A DNA stretch of 26,972 bases, from IMG/VR virus record IMGVR_UViG_3300046757_000757, positions 1 to 26,972 of that record. One strand, written 5' to 3'. How positions within the stretch are numbered: position 1 is the stretch's first letter; every line of letters starts with the position of its first letter. Positions 14,652 to 21,693 of this stretch are shown here, in pieces. The DNA is from a virus. The translations under genes were made by a program, and so were the position numbers. The notes below the pieces were generated by a model. The model saw only the letters and a program-made list of their open reading frames with translations. It had not been told where the DNA came from and searched no databases.

Positions 14652-15869
14652 ATGAAAAGGATATACCTAGACTACGCATCGACCACTCCATGCGATCCGA
14701 AAGTTGCTAACTTAATGGCAAAATACCTCACCTTTGAAGGAGAGTTTGGTAACCCTGCAAGTAGAAGTCACAGTTTTGGTTGGGAAGCTGATCAAGCAAT
14801 TGACACAGCAAGACAACAAGTAGCAGACCTTATTGGTGCTGACCCAAGGGAAATTGTATTTACAAGTGGTGCTACTGAAGCAGATAACCTTGCTATTAAA
14901 GGCACAGCACAATTCTACGAAACAAACGGCAAACACATTATTACAAGTAAAATTGAACACAAGGCAGTACTTGATCCTTGTAGAGAACTTGAACGTGATG
15001 GGTTTGAAATTACATATCTTGAACCAAATGATGATGGCATAATTACAGCAGATATGATTGCAAGTGCGATCAGAGAAGATACTATACTTGTAAGTATTAT
15101 GTTTATTAATAATGAACTTGGTACTCTTAACGATATCGAAGGCATTGGTAAACTTTGCTTTGATAAGAAAATTACATTTCATGTAGATGCGGCTCAGGCT
15201 ACAGGCAAAGTTGAAATTAACTTAGCAGAACTTCCTGTAAATTTAATGAGCTTGTCTGCACACAAAACATATGGTCCAAAAGGCGTAGGTGCATTATATA
15301 TTCGCCGTAAACCACGTGCAAGAATAAGAGCACAAATGCATGGTGGCGGACACGAAAGAGGCAATAGAAGTGGAACGTTACCTACACATCAAATTGTAGG
15401 AATGGGCGAAGCATACAGAATTGCTAAAGAAAGATTTGAACAAGACAAGGCTCATGTAAATATGTTGCATGATCGCTTGTTAGAAAGAGTCAACAAAGTC
15501 GACGAAGTATATTTAAACGGAAGTCTTGATCACAAAGTTAAAAACATTCTAAATGTTAGTTTTAATTTTATTGAAGGCGAAAGTTTGATTATGGCTTTAG
15601 AAAATGTTGCTGTTAGTAGCGGTAGTGCATGTACAAGTGCAACACTTGAACCAAGTTATGTATTACGTGCTTTGGGCAGAGCAGACGAACTAGCACACAG
15701 TAGTATACGATTTAGTTTTGGAAGACAAACTACAATCGAAGATATTGACCAAACAGCAGACACATTATTAGACGTAGTTGAAAAATTAAGACAACTATCT
15801 CCACTATGGGACATGTACCAAGACGGCGTTGATATGGAAGCGTTCGACTGGGATGAGTACATGCATTAA
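14652..15869 (+). CDS. iscS: Cysteine desulfurase IscS
   Basis: This 405-residue protein, the length of E. coli IscS (404), matches it throughout. [12 protein letters not shown] is at the N-terminus. H103 lies in [12 protein letters not shown]179 is in [10 protein letters not shown]. The PLP lysine K205 is in [11 protein letters not shown]. The sulfur-carrying C327 is in [20 protein letters not shown]. The C-terminal tail [13 protein letters not shown], which in IscS contacts IscU, is kept. It takes sulfur from cysteine as a persulfide and passes it to a scaffold. The gene for that scaffold is 9 bases downstream. A consensus promoter lies just upstream. All key residues are intact, so it is probably active. 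Confidence 0.93.
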   Translation: MKRIYLDYASTTPCDPKVANLMAKYLTFEGEFGNPASRSHSFGWEADQAIDTARQQVADLIGADPREIVFTSGATEADNLAIKGTAQFYETNGKHIITSKIEHKAVLDPCRELERDGFEITYLEPNDDGIITADMIASAIREDTILVSIMFINNELGTLNDIEGIGKLCFDKKITFHVDAAQATGKVEINLAELPVNLMSLSAHKTYGPKGVGALYIRRKPRARIRAQMHGGGHERGNRSGTLPTHQIVGMGEAYRIAKERFEQDKAHVNMLHDRLLERVNKVDEVYLNGSLDHKVKNILNVSFNFIEGESLIMALENVAVSSGSACTSATLEPSYVLRALGRADELAHSSIRFSFGRQTTIEDIDQTADTLLDVVEKLRQLSPLWDMYQDGVDMEAFDWDEYMH

Positions 15870-15878
15870 GGAATTATT

Positions 15879-16304
15879 ATGGCATATTCAGAAGAAGTAA
15901 CAAAAAGGTTTAAAGGTGTATTATCAAATCCTGAAGGATTTAATGTAGGAAAGTTTGATCCAAAAGATCCTAAAGTAGCAACAGGAATGTCCGGAGCGCC
16001 GGCCTGTGGTGATGTAATGCGTCTACAACTTAAATTAGACGAAGATGATAAAATTGAAGATGTAGTTTTTAAAACATATGGTTGCGGAAGTGCTATAGCA
16101 AGTTCAACAATGTTTGTTGAAATGCTTAAAGGTAAAACAGTAGACGAAGCAAGACAAATTAAAGATAAAGATATTGCAGAAGCATTAGATTTACCACCAA
16201 TCAAAATACATTGTTCTGTACTAGCAGAAGATTCAATTAAAAAAGCTATCGACGATTGGGATAAAAAGAGAGAAATAAGACAGCACAACGGAGGACCTAA
16301 ATAA
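15879..16304 (+). CDS. iscU: Fe-S cluster assembly scaffold IscU
   Basis: This 141-residue protein carries all IscU cluster ligands: GAPACGDVMRLQ (C43, D45), FKTYGCGSAIASS (C69) and KIHCSVLAEDSI (H111, C112). LPPIK at 105-109 corresponds to the LPPVK motif that the HscA chaperone recognises. Clusters are built on IscU from iron and the sulfur of IscS. AAGGA lies 6 bases before the ATG, only 9 bases after iscS, so the two are one operon. The last 12 residues (REIRQHNGGPK) are polar. Its stop overlaps the next ATG. Loss of no key residue is seen. Confidence 0.93.
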   Translation: MAYSEEVTKRFKGVLSNPEGFNVGKFDPKDPKVATGMSGAPACGDVMRLQLKLDEDDKIEDVVFKTYGCGSAIASSTMFVEMLKGKTVDEARQIKDKDIAEALDLPPIKIHCSVLAEDSIKKAIDDWDKKREIRQHNGGPK

Positions 16305-16489
16305 TGCCAGCAAAATTTAAACCATCACAAACTATTAGAGATAAGGCCTCTGGTAAAAAGAAAACACAACACTTTTACTTAAAGTCAACTCCAACTATTG
16401 AACTTACAGATTATTTAGAAAGCAGTAATGCAAGACCAAAAATAAAAGTTAAGGTCCAACGGGAACTTGTTCGTAGAGGAGTAAAATGA
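16304..16489 (+). CDS. Small basic conserved unknown protein
   Basis: This 61-residue basic protein has a recognisable pattern: MPAKFKPSQTIRDK at the start, TQHFYLKSTPTIELTDYLES in the middle and VKVQRELVRRGVK at the end. I recall similar short proteins in T4-like cyanophages and pelagiphages, with no known function. It overlaps the iscU stop (TAATG) and the next gene's ATG (ATGA), so it is translated as part of the iscS-iscU chain. It could bind nucleic acid because of its charge (inference only). Confidence 0.65.
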   Translation: MPAKFKPSQTIRDKASGKKKTQHFYLKSTPTIELTDYLESSNARPKIKVKVQRELVRRGVK

Positions 16490-16764
16490 ACTGGTGGGAT
16501 CGATTCTTAGAGTGGGGTTGGCAAAGAGAAGCCAACAGGCAATTCGCTCAGGCCCAAGCAACTATAGACGATATAGGTCACATTACTAAGCCTGCAAAAA
16601 AAGTAATTGATGTCATGGAAGATGATATCGATCCAAATGAAGTTACAATAGAGAACGCATACAAAACAAGATGGATATGGTACCATACAATACTAGCAAT
16701 AGGTATTTTTATGACAAACGTATTACTAATAGCCATTTTAACAGCATTAATTATTAAGTTATGA
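16486..16764 (+). CDS. Small membrane protein with one C-terminal helix
   Basis: This 92-residue protein begins with Trp-rich MNWWDRFLEWGWQREANRQF and a charged middle. It ends with a hydrophobic membrane segment at about residues 69-91 (WYHTILAIGIFMTNVLLIAI and following). This suggests a cytoplasmic N-terminus anchored to the inner membrane. Both ends overlap neighbouring genes by ATGA. No family is recognised. It is the first of several tiny membrane proteins in a row. Confidence 0.6.
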   Translation: MNWWDRFLEWGWQREANRQFAQAQATIDDIGHITKPAKKVIDVMEDDIDPNEVTIENAYKTRWIWYHTILAIGIFMTNVLLIAILTALIIKL

Positions 16765-16958
16765 GTATACAAGAAGTAATAGGATTTAGTTTTTTATTTG
16801 TAATAGTAGCAACTGTATTAGTAATACTATCTTGGTTTATGGCAGAACTAATACACGGTAAAGGCCTTGGTACAAAAGGAATTGAAACAAAGCCTTATAG
16901 ATCTAAATCAGGGAAGATTCGCACAGCGAAAAAATCTAGACAAAACCACATAGTATAG
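16761..16958 (+). CDS. Small membrane protein with basic tail
   Basis: This 65-residue protein has one hydrophobic helix at residues 5-28 (EVIGFSFLFVIVATVLVILS) and then a basic tail with many Lys and Arg (SKSGKIRTAKKSRQ), which predicts a cytoplasmic C-terminus. The ATG overlaps the preceding TGA, and its TAG overlaps the GTG of the next gene. No family is recognised. Such short one-pass proteins are typical of phage accessory regions. Confidence 0.55.
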   Translation: MSIQEVIGFSFLFVIVATVLVILSWFMAELIHGKGLGTKGIETKPYRSKSGKIRTAKKSRQNHIV

Positions 16959-17140
16959 TGTCTTACCCAAATCCGAACCCAACAAAACCTAACACTATAA
17001 GAATGACTGTTGAAGTTGAAATACCTTATGACCTTGAAGTAGTACAATACGTTGATAAGGGCAAACAAAAAATTATTGATTATATTAACAGTGATAAATT
17101 CCAATCATACGAAATGATAATAGGACCTAATAATGATTAA
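16958..17140 (+). CDS. Small soluble unknown protein
   Basis: This 60-residue protein starts at GTG 16958, overlapping the preceding stop by one base (TAGTG). A short Pro/Asn-rich start is followed by a beta-alpha pattern (IRMTVEVEIPYDLEVVQYVD) and IIDYINSDKFQSYEMIIG. There is no membrane segment. No family is recognised and no clear ribosome site is seen, so translation probably depends on coupling. It overlaps the next tiny ORF by 8 bases. Confidence 0.5.
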   Translation: MSYPNPNPTKPNTIRMTVEVEIPYDLEVVQYVDKGKQKIIDYINSDKFQSYEMIIGPNND

Positions 17141-17228
17141 AAAGTTTTTTAACGATATTAAAGAGGAACTTAAATCAGCTCACTGGTTATGGTGGGTAAT
17201 GTTATTTTGCTTATTGGTACTATTATAA
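17133..17228 (+). CDS. Tiny membrane protein (31 aa)
   Basis: The protein is MIKKFFNDIKEELKSAHWLW plus WVMLFCLLVLL: a short amphipathic start and one hydrophobic helix ending at the C-terminus. AGGA (17122-17125) lies 7 bases before the ATG. The start overlaps the preceding gene by 8 bases, and the stop overlaps the next ATG (TAATG). Good ribosome spacing and coupling on both sides support a real gene despite its size. The function is unknown. Confidence 0.5.
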   Translation: MIKKFFNDIKEELKSAHWLWWVMLFCLLVLL

Positions 17229-17377
17229 TGAAAAAAGAATATGACTGGTGGCTTAAACCGATTAGTCCTGAAAGTAAAGCAATTCGTGAACAAGGAAAAA
17301 AGATTGATGCCTACAGGGCAGGGATAAGAAATGAAAAAAGAAAAAGTACTCCAATACGCAAATCTAGCGCCAAGTGA
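17228..17377 (+). CDS. Small basic unknown protein (49 aa)
   Basis: The start is ATG 17228, overlapping the stop of the tiny membrane gene. The protein reads MKKEYDWWLKPISPESKAIR and continues Lys/Arg-rich to SSAK. It has no membrane segment. The frame is open further upstream to 17189, but that start would lie inside the preceding gene without a ribosome site. It overlaps the next ORF by 47 bases in another frame. The function is unknown. Confidence 0.5.
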   Translation: MKKEYDWWLKPISPESKAIREQGKKIDAYRAGIRNEKRKSTPIRKSSAK

Positions 17378-17501
17378 ATCTATTATAGAAAAACTAACAG
17401 AAATTCACCCAATGAAGCAAGTCTTTTGGGCTTCAATTATTCAAATATCTGTGTTTGGTTTCATGCTTCTAGCCTTCTTTATTATAGACAAAATCAGCTA
17501 A
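17331..17501 (+). CDS. Small membrane protein (56 aa)
   Basis: ATG 17331 lies 6 bases after GGGA (17321-17324), within the 3' end of the preceding small gene. The protein starts MKKEKVLQYANLAPSESIIE and has one membrane helix at about residues 31-52 (VFWASIIQISVFGFMLLAFF). It closes with IIDKIS. The long overlap, good ribosome site and membrane helix, like its neighbours, support it. The stop overlaps a late-type promoter motif. Confidence 0.5.
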   Translation: MKKEKVLQYANLAPSESIIEKLTEIHPMKQVFWASIIQISVFGFMLLAFFIIDKIS

Positions 17502-17504
17502 ATA
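17497..17504 (+). promoter_or_regulatory. Possible T4-type late promoter (GCTAAATA)
   Basis: GCTAAATAA overlaps the stop of the small membrane gene, 34 bases before ATG 17539 and well ahead of GAGGG (17528-17532). It matches six of eight late-element bases. A TATAAT at 17514-17519 follows but has no -35 partner. Confidence 0.35.
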
Positions 17505-17538
17505 ATAGTACAATATAATAAACACACGAGGGCACTTT

Positions 17539-17823
17539 ATGTGGGAAATGATCGAGAGAATGGCGGACGACCGTCTATGGATTTATACAGCAATAGCCGG
17601 TAGTATATTTGGTGCATTGTTCATTGCATACATGCGTGATACTAAAATGGCATTATGGGCATACAGTAAATGGGACTGGTTACTTGATTCTCTTAGAGAC
17701 AGGTATGGATGGACTTGGTTAGATCAAGATCCTGATGCATGGAAGACGATCAATCCTAGCATAGCAAAAAAGATCGAAGAGATCGATGCTCGCTTATCTA
17801 AACTTGAGGGAAAGAAAAAATGA
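17539..17823 (+). CDS. Small Trp-rich membrane protein
   Basis: This 94-residue protein has one membrane helix at residues 14-32 (WIYTAIAGSIFGALFIAYM). A Trp-rich segment follows (ALWAYSKWDWLLDSL, then RYGWTWLDQDPDAW), and the protein ends with a coiled-coil-like helix (SIAKKIEEIDARLSKLEG). A clear GAGGG ribosome site precedes it. Its stop overlaps the next ATG (ATGA). I recall comparable membrane proteins in marine T4-like phages, with no known function. Being next to another small membrane protein, the two may form a complex. Confidence 0.6.
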   Translation: MWEMIERMADDRLWIYTAIAGSIFGALFIAYMRDTKMALWAYSKWDWLLDSLRDRYGWTWLDQDPDAWKTINPSIAKKIEEIDARLSKLEGKKK

Positions 17824-18113
17824 GTGAAGACACACAAACTAAGAAAGTTAATATTGAGCTAGAAGTAGATACTAGCACCGTAGACAGTTCTAAAAACAGA
17901 TATCAAGGACTTATTGATATGGCAAGAGCTGTTGATGCTTGGAGAATATTTCCAAGATTATTCTTAACTGTTTATATTATTTTACTTTACAAATGTGTAA
18001 TTTGGTATATGGACTTAGCGGCTCCTACAATGGAACAATCAGGTTTAATTAGTATTGTTGTTGGTGCGGGTGCAGCATGGTTTGGACTATACACCGGAAC
18101 TAGCAAGAAGTAG
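17820..18113 (+). CDS. Small two-helix membrane protein (holin possible)
   Basis: This 97-residue protein has a charged N-terminus (TKKVNIELEVDTSTVDSSKN). The first hydrophobic helix is at about 45-63 (PRLFLTVYIILLYKCVIWYM) and the second at about 75-92 (SGLISIVVGAGAAWFGLYTG), with a short basic end. The Gly/Ala-rich second helix and two-pass layout resemble class II/III holins, and the window has an endolysin and spanins but no other clear holin. It is 3 kb from them, so the holin idea is weak. It is translationally coupled to the preceding gene. Confidence 0.55.
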   Translation: MSEDTQTKKVNIELEVDTSTVDSSKNRYQGLIDMARAVDAWRIFPRLFLTVYIILLYKCVIWYMDLAAPTMEQSGLISIVVGAGAAWFGLYTGTSKK

Positions 18114-18136
18114 CTCACTAACAAATAAGTACTAGT

Positions 18137-18967
18137 ATGGACTATTATGACGTACTAGGCGTTCCTAAAGGCGCTTCTGCCCAAGAACTTAAAAAAGCAT
18201 ACAAGAAACAAAGTATGAAACATCACCCTGACAGAGGTGGTGACGAAGAACAGTTCAAAAAAATTAACGAAGCATACGCAACACTTAAAGATCCCCAAAA
18301 AAGATCTGAGTACGATAATCCAAGTCCGTTTGGGCAAAGTGGATCACAAGGATTTAATGGTGGACAAGGGTTTGCTGGTTTTGAAAATATTAATGATGTT
18401 TTCAATAATATGTTTAGTGGAGGATTTCAGCCTAGAGGAAATATGGATGTAACCTTAGGCATTAAGTTAACACTAGAAGAATCTTTTAGAGGTAAAAGTT
18501 TAATTGCTAATTACCAATTAAACACAGGCAAACAAGAAACAGTTACTATTGATATTCCTAAAGGTGCAAAGGACGGCGATACAATTAGATACCAAGGACT
18601 TGGTAATGAGTTTCCTGGACGAGGTAGAGGCAATTTAAACTGTAGGGTACAAATACAACCGCATAGACTTTATAGGCGTGACGGAGACAACTTGTATACT
18701 CTACACAAAGTAGATGCACTGGGCATGATTACTGGATGTAAAACTATAGTACAAACAATAGACGGTCGTAAGTTAGAACTAAAGATACCTAAAGGCACAC
18801 AGAATCAAACGACATTCAATATTACAGATAATGGCATGCCTAATATAAACACAGGTAGACGTGGAAACTTATATATAACTATAGAAGCAGAAATATTTAA
18901 AACTGACAGTGAAGAACTACTAAAATTGATTAGAGAGATAAATGAGAGAAGAAATGAAATTAGTTAA
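18137..18967 (+). CDS. DnaJ-like co-chaperone (type B, no zinc finger)
   Basis: This 276-residue protein starts with a J domain (residues 2-62: YYDVLGVPKGASAQELKKAY, with HPD at 30-32 in KHHPDRGG). A Gly/Phe-rich linker follows (SPFGQSGSQGFNGGQGFAGF). From about residue 100 come two client-binding C-terminal domains (VTLGIKLTLEESFRGKS, IPKGAKDGDTIRYQGLG, DIPKG-type repeats). No zinc-binding CxxCxG repeats are present, so it is CbpA-like rather than DnaJ proper or HscB. It would stimulate host DnaK. It is followed at once by peptide deformylase and ClpA, forming a protein-quality group. Confidence 0.85.
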   Translation: MDYYDVLGVPKGASAQELKKAYKKQSMKHHPDRGGDEEQFKKINEAYATLKDPQKRSEYDNPSPFGQSGSQGFNGGQGFAGFENINDVFNNMFSGGFQPRGNMDVTLGIKLTLEESFRGKSLIANYQLNTGKQETVTIDIPKGAKDGDTIRYQGLGNEFPGRGRGNLNCRVQIQPHRLYRRDGDNLYTLHKVDALGMITGCKTIVQTIDGRKLELKIPKGTQNQTTFNITDNGMPNINTGRRGNLYITIEAEIFKTDSEELLKLIREINERRNEIS

Positions 18968-19457
18968 AAGCCCAGATCCGTGGTTAGAAAAAACAGTAAA
19001 AGAGTTTGATTTTAATGTATTAGATGCTAAGTCTATTGCAGAAGAAATGATTACACTTATGACTGCAGAAGGCGGAATTGGACTTAGTGCTAACCAAGTT
19101 GCATTAGATGCTCAAATTTTAGTAATGAAACCGCACTTGTTAGAAAATAAAGAACCGTTTGCAATGATCAATCCTACAATTGAAAGTGTAACAGTTAATA
19201 TGGAAAATATGCCAGAAGGATGTTTAAGTTGGCCTGGGCTAATATTATCGGTAAAACGTCCTAGAGGAATTATAGTTAAATATCTTGACACAGACGCTAA
19301 AGAGTGTATAATAGAATTATACGATTTAGATGCTAGATGTTTTTTACATGAATATGATCACTTACAAGGGATCGAATTTGTAGATAGAGTATCTAGATTA
19401 AAATTAGATTTAGCTAAGAAAAAAATGAGAAAACAGAGGAAAAAACAGTATGGTTGA
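18954..19457 (+). CDS. def: Peptide deformylase
   Basis: This 167-residue protein has the three deformylase motifs: GGIGLSANQV (residues 40-49), EGCLSWPG with metal ligand C90, and LHEYDHLQG with H132, E133 and H136. It removes formyl groups from new proteins. ATG 18954 gives MKLVKSPDPWL, the usual family start; ATG 18942, 12 bases upstream in frame, is an alternative. The gene overlaps the J-protein end. It is slightly shorter than bacterial enzymes and ends in a Lys/Arg-rich tail, as in marine phage versions I recall from cyanophages. A TTGACA/TATAAT pair lies inside its 3' half. Confidence 0.88.
   Translation: MKLVKSPDPWLEKTVKEFDFNVLDAKSIAEEMITLMTAEGGIGLSANQVALDAQILVMKPHLLENKEPFAMINPTIESVTVNMENMPEGCLSWPGLILSVKRPRGIIVKYLDTDAKECIIELYDLDARCFLHEYDHLQGIEFVDRVSRLKLDLAKKKMRKQRKKQYG
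19285..19312 (+). promoter_or_regulatory. Possible sigma70-type promoter (TTGACA-16-TATAAT)
   Basis: Both hexamers match consensus perfectly, with a 16-base spacer, inside the deformylase gene and 138 bases before the clpA start. The location suggests separate early expression of clpA. Being within coding sequence it could be chance. Confidence 0.4.
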
Positions 19458-21693
19458 ACCAAGTAAGGAACTACAGTTAGTTTTTGATAAAGCAATAAGT
19501 GATGCTAAGTCGCTTCAGCACGAATATGTTACACTGGAGCATATCATGTTTGCCATGCTTTGTTCTGAGAACTTTTACAACATAGTTCAAGGTTACGGAG
19601 CAGATCCTGATTTTGTAAAATCAAACTTAGAGCATTACCTTAAAGAAAAACTTGGTGATATTAAAACTGAAGAAACAAAATATAAGCCAAAGAAAACATC
19701 ATCTGTAGAACGTGTTCTTAATAGAGCATTTACACAAGTGTTGTTTAGTGGCCGTCCTGAAATTACACTTCCTGATGTTATGTTAAGTTTACTCAGTGAA
19801 AAGAAATCAATGGCTACTTACTATCTTGAAGAAGTAGGTATTACGAAAGAAAAATTTGCTGAATATATTAATTCAGAGTTCGAAGCTGAATACGAGGACG
19901 AAGAAATAAGCGGAGCCGCACAAAAGGCGTTACGTGCATTTACTACAAACTTAAATGACGATGTTAAAAAGAACAAAGTTGATCCTGTTATTGGACGAGC
20001 CGAAGAACTAGAATCACTTGCATTAGCACTAGGTCGTAGACAAAAGAATAATGTACTAATGGTCGGTGATCCAGGTGTAGGTAAAACAGCAATCGCTGAA
20101 GGCCTTGCATATAATATTGTTAATGATAATGTACCAGACTTCTTAAAAGAGTTCAGTGTGTATAATCTTGACATTGGTAGTATGCTTGCTGGTAGTAAAT
20201 ATCGAGGCGACTTTGAAGAGCGTTTTAAACTTGTATTAACAGGCTTAAAAAGCAAAGGCAAAACTATCATGTTTATTGACGAAGCTCATATGATGAGTGG
20301 AGCAGGAGCTGCAGGTAGCAATAGTGCAAACGACTTAGCAAATATGCTAAAGCCTGCTCTTGCTAAAGGTAACATTAAAGTTGTTGCGTCAACTACATGG
20401 GAAGAATATCGTAAATATTTTGAAAAGGACCGTGCATTAATGCGTAGGTTCCAACGTGTAACAATTGACGAGCCTAGTAATGAAGTGACTAAAGATATTT
20501 TACGTGGTATTAAGAAATACTATGAAGACTATCATGCAACTACTATTACAGACTCAGCAATTGATGCGGCTGTAAAATTAAGTGTAAAGTATCAATCAGA
20601 TAAGAAATTACCTGATAAAGCAATTGACTTACTTGATGTAGCATGTTCAAGATTCAAACTGTCTAATACTCCAGAAGGAGAGCGTACAGTTAGTGAAGAA
20701 GAAGTACAATTTGAACTTAGTAAAATGATTAACCTTCCAACTGAACAAGTTGCTGAAAGAGAATCTGGAAACTTAGTTAATCTTGATAAAAATATTAAGA
20801 AAGTTGTATACGGTCAAGACACTGCTGTTGACGAAGTTGTTGATAAGATACTTGTTAGTCAAGCAGGTCTAAAGCCAGAAGATAAGCCTGTAGGTTCATT
20901 TGTGTTTATGGGACCAACTGGTACTGGTAAAACAGAAACAGCAAAAGCACTATCAAACGAATTAGGTGTTAAACTTGTTAGATTTGATATGAGTGAATAT
21001 CAAGAAAAACATGCTGTAGCAAAACTAATTGGTTCTCCTCCAGGTTATGTAGGACACGAAGAAAATGCAGGTTTGTTAATTACAAAACTTCAAGAAAATC
21101 CTAACTGTGTATTACTACTAGACGAGATTGAAAAAGCACACCCTGATGTTTCACAACTGTTGTTACAAATTATGGACAACGGTAAAGTTACTGGATCAAA
21201 TGGTAAAGAGGCAGACGCTCGTAATAGCATTATTATCCTTACAACTAACTTAGGTGCTAAACAAGCAGAAAAGAATTCAATCGGATTTGGTGACGAACAA
21301 GAAGAAGTTTATGAAGATACTGAATTGAAAAAGTTTTTTGCTCCAGAGTTTAGAAATAGACTCGACGGTGTAATTACATTTAACAAACTTGGTAAACCTG
21401 TAATGATGAAAATTGTTGGCAAGTTTCTTGTTGAACTTAAAAATATGGTTAAGGACAAAGGAGTTGTTATTAACATTACAGATGAAGCACTAGACTACTT
21501 AGTGGATAAAGGCTTCGATCCAAAGATGGGGGCAAGGCCATTACAACGTGTTATTGATAAAGAAATTAAAAGACCTTTATCAAGAGAATTGTTATTCGGT
21601 AAACTAAAAACTGGTGGAACACTAACAATCGACATTGTAAACGGTGAGGTCTCTCTAAATGTATTAGAGGAATCGACAGTTGAAAACACATGA
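19450..21693 (+). CDS. clpA: ClpA-type AAA+ unfoldase
   Basis: This 747-residue protein is close to E. coli ClpA (758). It has an N-domain (1-140), then D1 with Walker A GDPGVGKT (206-213), pore loop KYRGDFEERFK (250-260) and Walker B FIDEAH. D2 has Walker A GPTGTGKT (488-495), pore loop GYVGHEE (532-538) and LLDEIE (556-561). There is no ClpB-type middle coiled coil. IGF at 611-613 stands where ClpA has the IGL tripeptide that docks on ClpP; ClpX uses IGF. No clpP gene is in the window, so it probably feeds substrates to host ClpP (inference). The ATG overlaps the deformylase end by 8 bases. Confidence 0.92.
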   Translation: MVEPSKELQLVFDKAISDAKSLQHEYVTLEHIMFAMLCSENFYNIVQGYGADPDFVKSNLEHYLKEKLGDIKTEETKYKPKKTSSVERVLNRAFTQVLFSGRPEITLPDVMLSLLSEKKSMATYYLEEVGITKEKFAEYINSEFEAEYEDEEISGAAQKALRAFTTNLNDDVKKNKVDPVIGRAEELESLALALGRRQKNNVLMVGDPGVGKTAIAEGLAYNIVNDNVPDFLKEFSVYNLDIGSMLAGSKYRGDFEERFKLVLTGLKSKGKTIMFIDEAHMMSGAGAAGSNSANDLANMLKPALAKGNIKVVASTTWEEYRKYFEKDRALMRRFQRVTIDEPSNEVTKDILRGIKKYYEDYHATTITDSAIDAAVKLSVKYQSDKKLPDKAIDLLDVACSRFKLSNTPEGERTVSEEEVQFELSKMINLPTEQVAERESGNLVNLDKNIKKVVYGQDTAVDEVVDKILVSQAGLKPEDKPVGSFVFMGPTGTGKTETAKALSNELGVKLVRFDMSEYQEKHAVAKLIGSPPGYVGHEENAGLLITKLQENPNCVLLLDEIEKAHPDVSQLLLQIMDNGKVTGSNGKEADARNSIIILTTNLGAKQAEKNSIGFGDEQEEVYEDTELKKFFAPEFRNRLDGVITFNKLGKPVMMKIVGKFLVELKNMVKDKGVVINITDEALDYLVDKGFDPKMGARPLQRVIDKEIKRPLSRELLFGKLKTGGTLTIDIVNGEVSLNVLEESTVENT

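Noticed and set aside
14712-15182. Minus-strand ORF of 156 residues within iscS
   Set aside because: It is a shadow of a strongly conserved gene on the other strand, with low-complexity Cys/Asn/Ile-rich composition and no ribosome site.
18137-18967. J-protein as HscB, completing an Isc operon
   Set aside because: It has a G/F linker and two client-binding domains like CbpA/DnaJ, not the three-helix HscB C-terminal domain.
19821-20270. Minus-strand ORF of 149 residues within clpA
   Set aside because: It lies wholly opposite the D1 ATPase domain and has Ser/Leu-rich shadow composition.
19450-21693. ClpB disaggregase
   Set aside because: There is no middle coiled-coil domain between D1 and D2, and an IGF docking tripeptide is present, as in ClpA/ClpX.
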